Notes: generated from the sequence alone by a model not told the origin. Numbered from the stretch's first letter, positions 47,577 through 60,730 are shown. The stretch is DNA of 64,000 nt from Punica granatum (GCF_007655135.1 NC_045134.1:10932982-10996981), one strand, 5' to 3'. Made by a program: numbers and translations.

Positions 47577-48230
47577 AGAGGACCCTTCGCACGGGTTTGA
47601 GGAAAAATCACAGGATGACAAGGTCGGGTATGAAGGCGAGCTTTGGGATAAGTATGTGCCAGCTAGAACAAGTACAAGAGCACGAGCCAAGCGAATCCAA
47701 TAAGTCATGTAAAGGCTGTTATTGCATGTCCATGGAGGAGAAGTCGAGCTCTTGGGCTGGCTGCATGTAGAACAAGAAGGCATGACCGTTCATATCTTAG
47801 AAATTTATTTAGAAGATGATCCTAGTTCAATGGGCTGAATTTAGTTATTTTTCCATAACTTTGGCCTATTTCATTTTTGGGCTTATTAGATTTATTTATT
47901 TTAGCCCAGTCCATTAACCCAATTAGGTTATCAGCTTCTCTCTATAAATAGGCCTGTGGCCTCCCTAGAGAAGATAGATCAATTTTCATTCAACTTTGTA
48001 AGAGAGGTTTTCATTGAGATGTTCTTCAGCAACTTCGCCGATATTGCAAGTGTGATGACTTGTGATTCCCAACATTTATAATATTGGTTTCTAACTCTTT
48101 ATAGTCAGCGGGTCAATATTCTCTATCCTTGAAACCTTCATTGGACGATCCCGGATCTGATTTCATTCTATTGTTGTTGGGCCTCGCGGCAAGTTCGTTG
48201 AGATTCACATCATGGAGCACTTCACCATGA
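47577..48230 (+). mobile_element. Ty3/gypsy remnant: Pol C-terminus plus LTR-like sequence
   Basis: The frame from 47577 reads EDPSHGFEEKSQ... and ends ARTSTRARAKRIQ, the G-P-(I/M)-T-R-A/S-R-A-K-R-I signature at the C-terminus of many plant gypsy polyproteins. Stops follow. Downstream lies LTR-like DNA with a promoter-like CTCTCTATAAATAGGCC near 47,940 and a GTTGTTGGGCC segment near 48,175. I did not find the second LTR. Confidence 0.55.
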
Positions 48231-48239
48231 ACCCCAGTA

Positions 48240-49240
48240 AAAACCGAGAATAGGGATCCTCAATCCAATCCATAAATCCATGGTGAAATTCCAGTTCCAC
48301 GACAAAGTGGAACAGACATGGCATCTTGGGCAGTATCCGAGCGCGAGATCTTGCAACAGATTACAAACCCTAGACATAGCTCAATCAACCTAACTATCAA
48401 CCTGATCCTAAACTCAGACATGTCCAAAATCAACAATAAAAAGGCAAGCCATATAAAAATTAATTTGAATCGATGGGAGAAATGATCAGATCTGTTGGAA
48501 GCACAATCCTATGTATGATGGGTGGGGATGCTATCGCTAACGAGAGGCAGAGTTCCTGTAGAAGAGAAGCTGCATTCAGAGGGGAGGAGGAGGAGGGAGG
48601 AATGAGAGGGTTGGAGAGGAGGACGAGCCATCAATGAGCCAATCGCCGCCAATCAGGAGGGCCTTTGCTGCCGTTCTTCCACTAATCAGGAGGTGCTGTC
48701 AGATTTCCATCGCTTGGGTAGCAAGCCTAGCCTTCTCCGCTCTTCGCCATAGGACTGGACAGAGCTAGAGTGGGCGCAGGCCACCAAAGGAAGGGGTAAC
48801 CACCACCAAGAACCCCACGCCCAAATAGAGAAGAAGGGGAAGGGGGGCTGCTACGACCATAGGGGATGTGGTCTTCATCATCTCCGCACCGCATCTCGGT
48901 TGAAAGACTATTAAGCTAGCCCAAATCTCCACAGATGCGAAGGATTCGAGCCACCGAGATCGAGATAGAGGACGCGGCCTAGCGAGCTCCACTGAGGACG
49001 ATGGTGGACTTCGTTGCCATCACCTACATAATCTCCTTCACCTACCTTCCAAAGAAAGAGAAGAGGGGGAGAAAGAAGAGAGAGTCATCAGGGAAACCAA
49101 GCCCACTAAGAGGAAGGACTCGAATTTCCAATGGGGGGAATAGTGGCGGGACACGCCAGCGAAGGGAGGCTAGTTAGGGTTTAATTTCTTCAAGGGTTGT
49201 CGATAGAGAAAATAAAAGGGAGAAGAAACGAAGTAACAAT
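48240..49240. other. G+C-rich island of unknown origin
   Basis: From about 48,480 to 49,190 the base composition rises sharply compared with the flanks. On the minus strand a start ATGGCAACGAAGTCC (near 49,018) is preceded by a pyrimidine-rich CTCTCTTCTTTCTC leader-like tract, but the frame stops after about a dozen codons. It may be a copied or dead host gene 5' end, or an element interior. I do not recognise it. Confidence 0.3.
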
Positions 49241-49881
49241 ATAAGCATTGACTTATCAATTCAAGTTCAATGAATTTTACTATATTTTATTAGCATCATA
49301 TTCGATGTATTTTGATTATTCACCCATGTTACTTGTATATGATGATTACAATATTTTTTTTGAAAGTTTTCAATATTTGAATTCACTCATCGGGATACGA
49401 AACATTTCCAAATTCAATGCGCCAAATACCATTTCCAAATTATCTGCCACACATGCCAACTCTATTGGGTTCGCATTACAAAATTATGTACTCTTTATAT
49501 ATATCATATGTATTTCCTTTTGACTCTCAATGACTGCCATCCCCTCCCTCGCTATCGTTGCTTACCCATACTCCTCCAAATCCTTCTTCGTTGACTCTCT
49601 CTCTTTCTCTCTCCTCCGTCACTTGAATTCGAGACCAAGAGGGTGAATTCCATGATATGTCTTGGTGTCGCCAATATTTCACAATGTAGTGCATCACGCG
49701 AGCAATCCCATTAAATTTGGACGGAAATTCGTGACATACTAAATTTGACAGGAAATGAAAAATACATGCCCTTCCAGCAATTTTTAAAGTATGTAGTAAA
49801 TTTCAAAGGTCCCTTTTGTTTGCTGTCTTTGTGCCTTCTTCCAATGGTCTTGCTATCTCATAAATTTTATTCTGAATTACT

Positions 49882-50042
49882 TCATTTTTCGGTGCGAACC
49901 CTGATATTCGGAACTAATCCAGTCGAATAGGGTCAGATCAACTAAGAGGTAGGGCTCTCGCAAAGTGAATTTTCTGCATTCATAAGGATTTCAAATAACA
50001 AATTAAGTATCAAACTGCCTATATCAATCCACATTGGCATTT
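49882..50042 (-). mobile_element. SINE-like family B copy with target duplication
   Basis: Plus-strand order TTTTTCGGTGCGAACC, CTAATCCAGTCGAATAGGGTC, CAAAGTGAATTTTCTGCATTC and ATCAATCCACATTGG matches the reversed copy at 28,041. TGAATTACT occurs on both sides (49873-49881 and 50043-50051). Confidence 0.75.
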
Positions 50043-50884
50043 TGAATTACTCCTTTTCGTAATCTCTAAGTCATGTGACTTTTTGGCCGTCTTTTGCTTC
50101 TATATTTACCATTATATAGAAGGCAACACAGAATTTTGATGATGTGTCTGCTAAGTTAATTAATTATTTAAAAGAAATGATTCAAATTCAAACTTAGAAA
50201 GTCCAAATGGAGTGAGATCACAAGGGTCGGCGTGAACCGAACACGAAGACCGACACCCTACATCTACCCTAATATATAGTATCTTATCTGCTTCTGGTTG
50301 ATTTTTATGATATATATATATATATATATCTATCACTCACCATTTTTATAATTCTGCAATTGCATTTCTATCATTTACATTTACTAGGTATATATGGATA
50401 TAGCCATTCAATGTCTAACGTACGATTTACAGTTTTTGCAGAACCATAAATGTGTTATAATGTAGGATCTATAATTTAATAAAATATACATAGACTTAGC
50501 TTCTTTTTCGGATAATTAATTTATTATTCTAACTTAAAAAAAAGTATAATATATGTTGAGCAAAAAAAATTAGTTTATTTTTCTAACTGAAAAAAAGTAG
50601 AGTTTTATTAAAATGGAAATAGGACTGTATTATTCAGCAAAAAAAAGGACTATAAATTACAGAACAACAATTCTATTGACTACGTCAAGGTAAATAATGT
50701 GGACTCATTATAACAATATCTAACTATAAAAGAAACTCATTACCGAAAAAAAACCATAAAAATAAACTCTTCAGAAATCAAGTCAAATTTCTTTGTAAAG
50801 GAGAGACCCAACCGATGTACAGTACATAATACCATAAGATGATTCTTAAATAATAAAATATTTTCAAAAAGAAATACAATATAG

Positions 50885-51022
50885 TAAAAAAAACTCCCGT
50901 CTGATAATCAGTAAGTCATATGTTTGATTCTTGTTGGTGGGACTGTGGAACTATTTATATCCATTTATTTAGTATTTTATTTCATTATATTAGAATCATA
51001 TGTCTCTTTTATAATTAAAAAT
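50885..51022 (+). mobile_element. SINE-like family A, copy 4
   Basis: TCTGATAATCAGTAAGTCA, then B-box-like TTTGATTCTTG, then TTATTTCATTATATTAGAATC and 3' end ATGTCTCTTTTATAATTA plus A run, collinear with copy 1 and copy 3. Confidence 0.6.
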
Positions 51023-52450
51023 AATAAAATATTTTCAGATACCATCTTTAAATACTGGGTTAATTTAAATCTCTCTTGAACCTAAATTATTTTATTAAGA
51101 ATAATAAAATTTTTATCACATACCATGCATCTTCGAATATTTTGTGTATGTGAGTGGGGAAGCAGGCGGGAGGGAAAGGGAACACGATCTGGCCCATAAC
51201 ACGGATTTGAATTATTAAGGGCCAATTCATTTTTCTTTTTTACCCCTTTTTATTCCTTTTTCAGTCAGAGTTAACCAGGGCTAAATTGCTTAATAAAGAG
51301 AGAGATTTTTTGGATGTATATGTTAATATTGGGAAGGCAATAACTCCACCTAATTTAGTTTGAGCTAACTTAATAAAGAAATTAAAAGGGATCTACTCTC
51401 TCTACATATATATATTAGAATTTTTAAACCATGCATTGCACGGATAGCTTTTTGTGGGAGAATCGCTGAATTTTTTCCCTTTAAATATAAGATTATAATT
51501 CTTTTTTTTCTCAGTGAAATTTTTTTATGTTTTTCCAAAATTAATTATAGTTTTAATTTGAATAAAGTGGTTTTCATAAATTAAGCAAGATTCAAAGTAC
51601 AAATAATTATATCGTCATTTTATGCAATAAAATGATCAATTTGTTATACATAATAGAAATTTTATTTGCTATAATAAAATTTTCAAGATAATTTTAAAAT
51701 CTTAGGATATTTGTATCGTAACAGTCTAACTAACAATATATTGAACTTTGTCCTTATAAGTTTTAATTTTTCATAGATAGTATAATTAACCTATTACTTG
51801 AAATTTAATTTTTACAAATAAAATTTTCTAGGTTAGGGCAAAAATACATGTTTCTTCTCTATCTTTTTATTTTTAAATACAAAGGAAATTTTCAAGATTG
51901 AGAGAAAAAATACTTAGAAAAATTAATTCAAGTAAATTTTTTCTTATTTTATTATTTTTCAATTAAATTTAAGCTAAATTAGATCTAGAAGTAAATATTA
52001 TTTAGATAATGATTAATCTAATTCTATATCAATAAACATTTACTTTTCTAATCTTATTTATTGCAAAAATATTGATATTTTTATCCCATATAAATAATTA
52101 ATTATATTTATACCCTATTATTACATGGGTTATAATTCTATATATATATATTGATTGTATAAATACATATATATATATATATATACATACATAAATACAT
52201 GGGTTAAATATATATATATATATATATATATATTTCTATCTTTGTACTTTATATCATTTCAATTGGACCCAACGTGTGCTGCGTGTCTTTTCTTGTCTTC
52301 GTTTTTCTTGTGAACTTTTAAAGTGTCCCTTCTTTTTTGACCCCTACAGGAAATGAATGTCTCGATCGTCATTTTCGGGGAAATTAATCATAATTTCAAA
52401 TTCATCCTTTAAAAGACAAAATTAATCATTTTCCAAAGTAATATCCTACC
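51023..52450. other. AT-rich intergenic DNA
   Basis: Very AT-rich with long (TA)n tracts near 52,140-52,235. No gene, RNA gene or element end seen. Confidence 0.6.
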
Positions 52451-52451
52451 C

Positions 52452-52780
52452 TTTTTTTTTTTGGGGGGGGGGGGATTAGGTTCAACGCCTAGCCGCTTGT
52501 CCGCTCAGCTCTTCCGCTTTGGCGACGGACATTAGACGTAGCCTGTCCAGAGATTGGCCACAGTCATGGTCCAACACTCTTTCTGAGAGGGTAATTCTTG
52601 CGCTGACACAGACAGGATGGCTAGACGGGCCTTGTGCCTATCTCTTGGAACTCAACTTAATCCACACTGCCCTAATGGTATCCACAGACTCACTTGGTGC
52701 GATTTATTTGGGGCTTTCTTACCCCGATGTTGTATTTTTTAACTTTTATCTTATGTTCTTAGGCCTCTAGCCTCCCTTTC
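52452..52780 (-). mobile_element. Possible retroposed sequence with C12-A11 tail
   Basis: Read on the minus strand, a comparatively G+C-rich segment ends in 12 C then 11 A (T11 at 52452-52462, G12 at 52463-52474 on the plus strand). The body contains GTCTGTGGATACCATTAGG and GCCAAAGCGGAAGAGC but no long frame. It could be a LINE 3' region or a processed transcript. Identity unknown. Confidence 0.35.
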
Positions 52781-53117
52781 ACCGAAAGAACAGGTCGAAA
52801 AATCATATTATGAGTGTAATTCGCCATATCTTAACTTTTTTTTCTAAGATTACTTATGTTCTCAAATGTATTTGTTGAAATCGCTTAAGGCTCAACTTAC
52901 CTAGCCATGAGGTGCTTCCGATTGATATATTATCTATTTAATTAAGTTGATCGGTATTTCATGGGATTGATAAAACCACTATACTAGTTGTGGCGGCACA
53001 TTGTCTCACGATAATTGACAACACACGTATATACTGATAACTATAGAAAGACTTATTAATCTTTTGCAGTGCCAAATATATGTTGCGTGGCTGGTATTCA
53101 AAGTACAAAGAGTGATA

Positions 53118-53305
53118 CCATCGCGGGTTGGTTCAAGCGGTTCGGTATTTGTTCCGTTTAAGTAATATCTCGGGTTCGAGTACTCGTGAATGCAAAAAAT
53201 TCACGCTATGAGAGTTTTACCCCTTAATGGACCGATCCAGCTTGAGTGGATTAGTCGGGTCCAATTAGACTTCCGAATATTATATTTCACATATAAAAAA
53301 AAAGG
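53118..53305 (+). mobile_element. SINE-like family B, best copy (tRNA-derived)
   Basis: Pol III A box TGGTTCAAGCGG (53129-53140) fits the consensus TRGYNNANNNGG at every position. A B box GGTTCGAGTAC (53173-53183) follows at normal tRNA spacing. Then TGAGAGTTTTACCCCTTAAT and GTGGATTAGTCGGGTCC, and an A-rich tail (A9). The 8-bp duplication GAGTGATA flanks it (53110-53117 and 53306-53313). Confidence 0.85.
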
Positions 53306-53599
53306 GAGTGATATATGACAATTAATATCGACATATTGTCTACCATATTGTATCCAAAGAAGTATACCTTGACTAATGTAGAAGATACCGAGATTGATCG
53401 GTGGTCCCTCTGTAAGCAAAGGGCAAGGGGAGCCTGTCAATGCTTTTTTTAAGTAAATTATCGTTAAGGTCTTACAGAATACAGACTGACGAAATTCAGA
53501 CCAGAGATCGAACGACGTTCCGGGAGACAATGGATAACAACAAATAAATAAATAAAAAGTCAAACAGTAGAAAAGAAAGAGTTCCCCAAGTGTGTTGGC

Positions 53600-53840
53600 A
53601 AACTTCACAACCAAGCAATAAAATCCACATAGTTCTATTTACTACCGATTTGGCTAACCAATCAGCAAAATCATTTGATTCTCTGTGAGCATGCATGTTG
53701 AACCGAATCAGGGTAAAGTGAAGGAAGGGAAGATGAATATCGGTGAAGAAGTTTTGATATCTCCACGAGGAACCGATTGGCTTTTTAATCTAAGAAATAG
53801 CATTAACATAGTCAAGTTCAATGATAATCGATGAGTCCAA
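53600..53840 (-). pseudogene. RNase H-like remnant of a non-LTR element or related gene
   Basis: From 53,835 down, the minus strand reads IIELDYVNAIS, a stop, IKKPIGSSWRYQNFF, then FNMHAHRESNDFADWLAKS. The E-L-D...N-A-I and H-x-x-R-E-x-N-x-x-A-D-x-L-A patterns are those of the plant RVT_3 (RNase H-like) domain found at LINE C-termini. It is interrupted and isolated, so inactive. Confidence 0.65.
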
Positions 53841-53896
53841 ATTGTGCTTTCCACACTGGCAATATTAAAATATATTTCGGCATTCATTACAGACAT

Positions 53897-56800
53897 TCAC
53901 TGTTTTCCAGAGATAATATTCTTGCCATGTCTATACACTATGTATCGAGACACTTCCATGTTTCAATGTGTGAATATATATACAAGATACTGAGGGAATC
54001 AACTTGTGGAGGGAGGATCCATCGGTGTTCCACTTCAACCCGCCAACAGGTGGTGTATCGGTGTTCCACTACAAATTTTTTCGGCCTAACGACTAAGATT
54101 AATAGTCATCTGAGACATTGTCTTATGACAAGCACTTGCACAAAGAATAAGTTCACCGTATACACCAGGTGCACCATATTACGTGATTTCCTTTCCCTAA
54201 TCATTTTTTAAGTGCAAGTTGCGATGAAGAGAGAGATTTTATATATTACTGCCGCGCACACTGGTTCTTAATCTCCACTCCTGATCCTGCTCTCCTGCAA
54301 AAGGGCATGGAAGGTCTCATAAGCCTATTCTAGGATGGCAGTCGATAGATCTCCCAATGGCATCCATGTGCTTGCATGCCACTCTCTTGACACGTGTCGT
54401 TTGTCAGCATTAATGTTTCTGGAAGCAAGTACACGTGGCACTTCGTGAATGAATATGCCATGTTGCATGCAATCGGATTGCTATGAATCGAATCCTAACA
54501 TCCCCTCTCGTCGAAAAAGTCTTATATATACATGATGGATATACCACTTGCAATAAAATGACAAGCTAACGAGAGTTCTTCAATAATTATTAATTTTTAG
54601 AATTAATATAGAAATTTTACTGTTAATAAAAATAATTATATATATATATATATGTGTGATGATATAATATCACGTGATATATTTGTTACGCACAATAACC
54701 TACCTGTCTTGTCCTTCCATACTCTACGTTGTGGGTTGGAAAGATGGTTTAGGGTTTTGGCCGGTGGTTTTGAATATAAAATTTGATAATAATTGATTCT
54801 GTTTTATGGATAATCCTTGCCATGCCTGAATTATAAAGAATAAATTATGTATATAAGACATGGGATATTTTAACTTCCATGTGATCTAAATTCATGTGTA
54901 ATCATCTCCACTGATATATAATTGGAAACCAGTTCTTTTTTATGGGGCAAATATCTTAACTAAAGTTACATATAACATAGTCTATACTATCCAAATTGAT
55001 CGATCATTCAGACTTCAGTCCCTTATTCCACCCAAAAAAAGAAAAAGAAATTATAGATAAAAATTTCGTGTAAAATCTCATTTTATGTCATCCTCTCGAG
55101 ATTAATATATAGATATACATACACATACACATGTCATGTATGTATACATGTAGAGCCTAATGAAGTTTTGATCGCATAAGTACAAAATTAACCATGGTGG
55201 GGTTCAGAATCAGATATGGGGAGGGCAAAAAGCAGACAAAGTTCCTTAAGGGTCACGGATGGTTTCCAATAATAGAAGTTTTAGGGTATAAAATATTGCC
55301 CAACTCTCGAATCGTTATTGGGTGAATAGCCCATATATATAATTAGAAAGGAAGCTTTGCTAACATACGAGTGTCTGCCCACTTCTTATTAAACTCCATA
55401 CGAAGGTATTATTATTATTATTATTCGCCGATCGAGAGTGCATTTCTAATTTAATTATTTCAAACCAAACTCAATTAACTCAGTATCATATGTATGACTC
55501 TCGAACGCAATGATAGTTGATACTCATGCATGCTAGAGATATCTTAGATTTTCAGTGGATCTGAGGATTAGAAACTGAATAACTCAAATTATTATATGGT
55601 GGAATCCAAAACTTGTATACTCACTTATGTTGCTTCAGTGTCTGGTGTGAGAATTGTGGTTTCGACTCAGCAAGCTAATAATTGCTTCAAAAGAGACCTG
55701 ATATTTTATGTTTCAGTCACCAATCAAAATGTCACTTGACATGGTCGATTAACCAATCAATTTTTTTCAATAGTTTCTTCACTCATTATTAAAACCCCCA
55801 GCAATATATGTGTAAATATGTTGTTTCATAAAGTTAATATACACATAAAAATATACATATATATATATATATATATATTACCGTAAGGATATATACCTCT
55901 TAGAACTATAAGCCTTTTGGGGCTCGATTGTGAGTTTTATCTTCGATTGATTTTTTTTTAGTTTAAAAACGCATATTTTGGCCAAAATTCTATAATGGCT
56001 TTCAGAAGGAAAATTATGCATGTTATCGCATTGGATTCCAATTAGTTATTAAAATAATAAACATGTATATCTCGCTAAATGTACTTTACATATATAAGAT
56101 TTGCATTCAGCATGCACATTAATAGTATAATTATTTGCATGCATTACATATCAATGATCAACAAATATATAAGTTGTACAATGATGAGATTATCGATGCT
56201 CGACATTTTAATTCAAATCGACATCCGAGTGCCCAGATAGCTGGAATGCATGTAACCATCTTACGGAATTTACATGCGTACATGTTACAACTGACTTAAC
56301 ATTAACTAAAAGGGCTCAGAAAGAAATGAATTATATGCATATATATATATATATATATATTTACAAGAGATGAGAATGTGAAATTAGAGTAGAAGGCCCT
56401 CGACATATATATAATAATATTCATTATGTGTGTGTATATTATATATATAATATGGAATCCCACTTGCTTCGTAAATAAAGTGATCCCTTAATGCCTGCAT
56501 GTCTGATGGTGGGAAGTGAGTAATATATCACAGATATTGCAAATACAAACAAATTTAAATATTATTTATAAATTAATATAGTATATAAGGTGTTGTGTTG
56601 CAGCAAACAGCCACCCCCATCACCACTCCGGAGGCTGTGGTCTCGTGTCTCACTCAGTGCATGCACCCCTTTATTGCTCCGATCAGGCGTAGGACCACTT
56701 CTAATTACATGATAAAATAAGATAAATTATTACGTGAATCGAGTCCGTTGACATGTTATAGTCAAAGATCTCGATGCAACAAAGCTAGTGCGTACATATT

Positions 56801-57645
56801 AATGAATTAACCGACTGCGGGCCAAGCTATATGCTCTTGCTTGTATCTTGTATTTGCCGACTTCTAATGAGTAACCAAGATCAGAGGTTTTGTTCTTAAT
56901 CAGATCGGTATAGCTCGACCGGTCTATTTTAGGTTTCCAAAACTATGTATGTCAAATAATAATGTTGCCGTAAGTATCTCTGTAGCCCCCAGAGAGTGCA
57001 CATGGTGATGTATGGAGATAATAAGCCACACACAGAAGACATCCACAAAGTAGACACAACCTCAAAACCCGGAATCCTTTTAATAATAATAAAAAATTAT
57101 AATGAATATATATATATATTTGCTAAGTGGTTCTTTCAAAAGAATACGATTAATGTTTTGACACCCAAAGCAACTGTGTATAGTGCTTATATCGCACCAA
57201 AAGTTAAATGATGTCATAATATGAGGCAAAATATGAGATAATCATCATAATAATTTTATAGCAGGGACGGACCAGAGTTTGAAGCTAGGGGAACGAGGTA
57301 TTATTATGGGTAATAAGAAGATGCTTTATCCAAGTTTGGAGATGAACATAAGAAATTTCTATAAAATTTGAAGAATAATATATAAATTTAATTATATCAT
57401 TAAAATTTTATGAGTGCAACTGCTCCTCACAACCCCTTGGTCCATCTCTGATTATAAGGCAAATCATTTTTAGTCTATTGAATCATGTCTAGGACATAAA
57501 TTTTCGCGGAAGGTGATATATCCATATACAAATATATATATAAAATTAATAATAAAGGGAGCAAAAGTTATTTTCATATTTTACTTAGAGGTTAGAAACA
57601 ACAGATATATTATTAAGGGTGCAAAATATGCATTGTGTAATTCTT
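53897..57645. other. AT-rich intergenic DNA with microsatellites
   Basis: (TA)n tracts near 54,638-54,652, 55,857-55,880 and 56,340-56,362, and an (ATT)n at 55,407-55,424. Short frames here lack motifs. No gene supported. Confidence 0.6.
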
Positions 57646-57652
57646 CCCCCCC

Positions 57653-57688
<36 letters not shown>
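57646..57688 (+). repeat. Poly(C) run (C7-A-C35)
   Basis: Seven C, one A, then 35 uninterrupted C (57654-57688) in otherwise AT-rich DNA. It codes a proline run in one short frame, which is not a gene. Confidence 0.95.
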
Positions 57689-58077
57689 TTCTCCGAATAG
57701 ATAATAACATTTTTACGATCCTTTTCCTATGTGTGTAAGAACGAAAGGGCTAACTTATCCAAAGAAAAGAAAAAATGAAGAAGGAAAGGGCTATTTAGCA
57801 ATTTTGCAAAGAGGAGCTATAAATAAAGTTTTATCCGAAAATAATTTAAAAAGAAAAAAAAAAAGAGGAAAAAAGGAGACAGATGATTTGCAGAGAGTTC
57901 GGCGGGCGTGTGGAAGCATTTTGGAGCTTTTAGTGAGATTCTCTTTTCCATTTTTTACAGTGAAGGGGTAAATAATAATTACATCAAACTGACTGAACAA
58001 ATGATTAAAATAAAAGTACGATTGATGGGGAAGAAATAGATTGAGTTTTTAAAAGAACACGTAGTGCAATGTACACG

Positions 58078-58190
58078 CCTTTTCTAAAATTTAAGTGATT
58101 TAAGTCCGGTTTTATTAGTGGATTATCATATATATATTTCTATGTTTCTTTTATTTTTATGAGCCTATTTTGTAATTAAAAAAATTTACT
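58078..58190 (+). mobile_element. SINE-like family A, partial copy
   Basis: TTTCTATGTTTCTTTTATTT then ATGAGCCTATTTTGTAATTA plus A7 matches the 3' half of family A. Confidence 0.45.
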
Positions 58191-60570
58191 GTCTTTTAAT
58201 ATTTTCCTGTTTATTCATGATCATTCAAACCCTAAATAGTAAATTTATTAAGCAATTCATTAAGAAATATTTCCCCAATGGTCAAACAAAGCTTAAATTA
58301 TTAGGGTTTCTGGTCAGCAAAAGGAATCATTCCTCACGTTCCCTCTCTCCTAAAATTTCCTCTTTCTTTTATATCTTTTAACTTTATAATTGATTGTTTC
58401 ATGATCATCACATCTCACATGACCTTGCTTGTCTTTTGTTCCTTTTGTCCATCTTTTTTGTATTAAATCAAACATTTTTTGTTATTTTATATTCTGATAA
58501 CATTCATCGGCAAACAATTAATTTTTTCTCTAGTAGATACTGTTATTGTCTTGCATGTACATTTTATATTGAGCCTTTCCTTCCACGTACATTCTCTCTC
58601 TCTCTCTGTTTTTTTTTTCGGTGAATACCTTCCACATTCTCTTTAATGGGAACTCCTTCCACGTCATATATATATATATATATATATATGCGTATACATA
58701 CACATACTCTCTCGTGCCTTAACTATTATATATATATATATACACACACCTATTATTTGGACCTCTCTGGGCCTTATGATACCCTCGTTTAGGCACCATC
58801 TGATCAACATACTTTTTGGCTCAACAAAAGACTGATTTTGTCACCTTAGATTTCTAGTTTGCGTATTTACATACATATATATATATATAGAGACGTATGA
58901 TATGTACAAATATATTCTGTATATATCTGAACTTTGATAAATCCAATAATAAACAAGGTCTTGAGCGTAAATTGTTTGTACTCGAACAAACTTTGAGCCG
59001 CAAGGTCTCGACTCTATTAGGAGACATGGTCTACCCTCTTCGTTATCTTCTTGAGTAATAGTATCTCTTTGTCCTAACTAATGAGGCATTTCGTTGATCT
59101 AGAAGACAAAATATATATTCACCATTTAATTTATTAACTATTGGGATTAATTCTATTCCATTGTACCAGCCTTATGAGCTTTTTCCCCTCTAATGGAACA
59201 AAATTATTCATTATAAAATGAAAAAGCAATTGATCATTAATTAGGACAAGAGAAGAAGATTATATATACTGTAGTTGCTTCAAGAGCAAAATTTAAAGAA
59301 ATTAAAATATCTAAATCAGATATGGAAAATTATCATTCTTAGCCTTACTCTTACATTACATTGACCATATGCAATCAGGAATTGACCGAAGGGGCTGATG
59401 GAGTTCTTGCCCTCACCTACAAATTATAATTCGTGTTTTATCTCGGGAAGAATATCTTCCTATTTGTCCCTTTCAAGTATCTTGCCCTACCTAGTTAGTT
59501 TGAATCCTGAATCCGTTTCTCCATAAGCCCTAATTATGAATTTTTTTTCTGCCGAATTCTGAGTTCCCAAATATGCGATTTTGGTCCCTCTTTCAGTGCC
59601 ACATTGGTTTTTACATTCTCCTGATTACAATAATATTAAGGTATTAATTAATTAACTCTAATTATTTTACATAAGTCCATGTTCGAAGGACTATGATCAC
59701 TTGACTATTTGACGAAATTCAAACCGCTAGTGCAGGTCTGCGGCAGTCGTCTACATTACCTGCCCTTCGAGATTTGGCCTTTTCAAACAGTTTTTTTTTT
59801 TTTTTGCCACAAGTCCATTACTTTCTATAGCACACACGAAATGCGTCTCAATAAGACTAATGATTTTTCATTTAAAATTCCACGCATAAAAGTCGTGATC
59901 ATTCATATTGTATATTGAAAGAACTGATTTTAAAAACGCAGGAAAAGCCAACCGAAAAATGCATTTTTCAGGCTACTCAATATTCTTTTTTGTATATGTC
60001 ATTATCATAATTGTAACATAACGATCATTCCCAAGATTTTGGAAAAAGCATCTTATATTTGCCTTGTTATATATTGCCAAGAGCTCAAGCAAACCAAATG
60101 GAGTGATTATGGCTATATGTCACCAGCTACTCTTACGTCTCTATATACTATTTAACCAGCATGCACGTGCATGAAACCGGAGAGACGAGAACTTCTCGAA
60201 CCTTGAAGCTTTGGCACTTACATTGGTTTCAATAGATTGTGTGATCTCGAATATAACTAATTTGTACAGTAGAAAAAGAGGGGGTAAATTGTGGCACGCG
60301 CTATTTATGCTAGTAGCTATAGGTGATTTGAATCAATTACTTGAACCTTACAACATGGGCAATTTGCTGTCACTTTTGGCATCGGAGACCTCAATCAAGA
60401 TTAGTAAATGTACATATATTAGCCCTCTATTAATTAATTTTAATCTTCTTTGGCTTTGGAATAAAGTAAAGTGCGCCTGCTGTAACTAAGCTGGTAATCA
60501 CTATTCACCTCCCCCGACCTTTTATTTTGGCATGTACTGCTAAATTTTAATTAATTTATAATTAAATAAA
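58191..60570. other. AT-rich intergenic DNA
   Basis: (CT)n and (TA)n microsatellites near 58,592-58,604 and 58,668-58,760. No gene or element end recognised. Confidence 0.55.
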
Positions 60571-60730
60571 TAAATTATCAACAAAATATTGATTGAGTGG
60601 TAAACAGTTCAAAAACACAAGTTTAAGTCTCAAGAATCGTACTTATTGAAAAGGCAAATAACTTTTAATATACTCTATCTCCAAGAATCACGAGAGTGAT
60701 GCCTTCCATAATTTTTACAGTAAAAAAAGT
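60571..60730 (+). mobile_element. SINE-like family C, copy 1
   Basis: ATCAACAAAATATTGATTGA, GTGGTAAACAGTT, B-box-like AGTTTAAGTCTC and end GAGAGTGATGCCTTCCATAA are collinear with the copy at 61,417. Confidence 0.6.

Noticed and set aside
53118..53185. A true tRNA gene
   Set aside because: A and B boxes are present, but the sequence does not fold as a full tRNA by eye, and it continues into a SINE body with an A tail and duplication.
57513..57704. Proline-run frame
   Set aside because: The proline run is just the C35 homopolymer.
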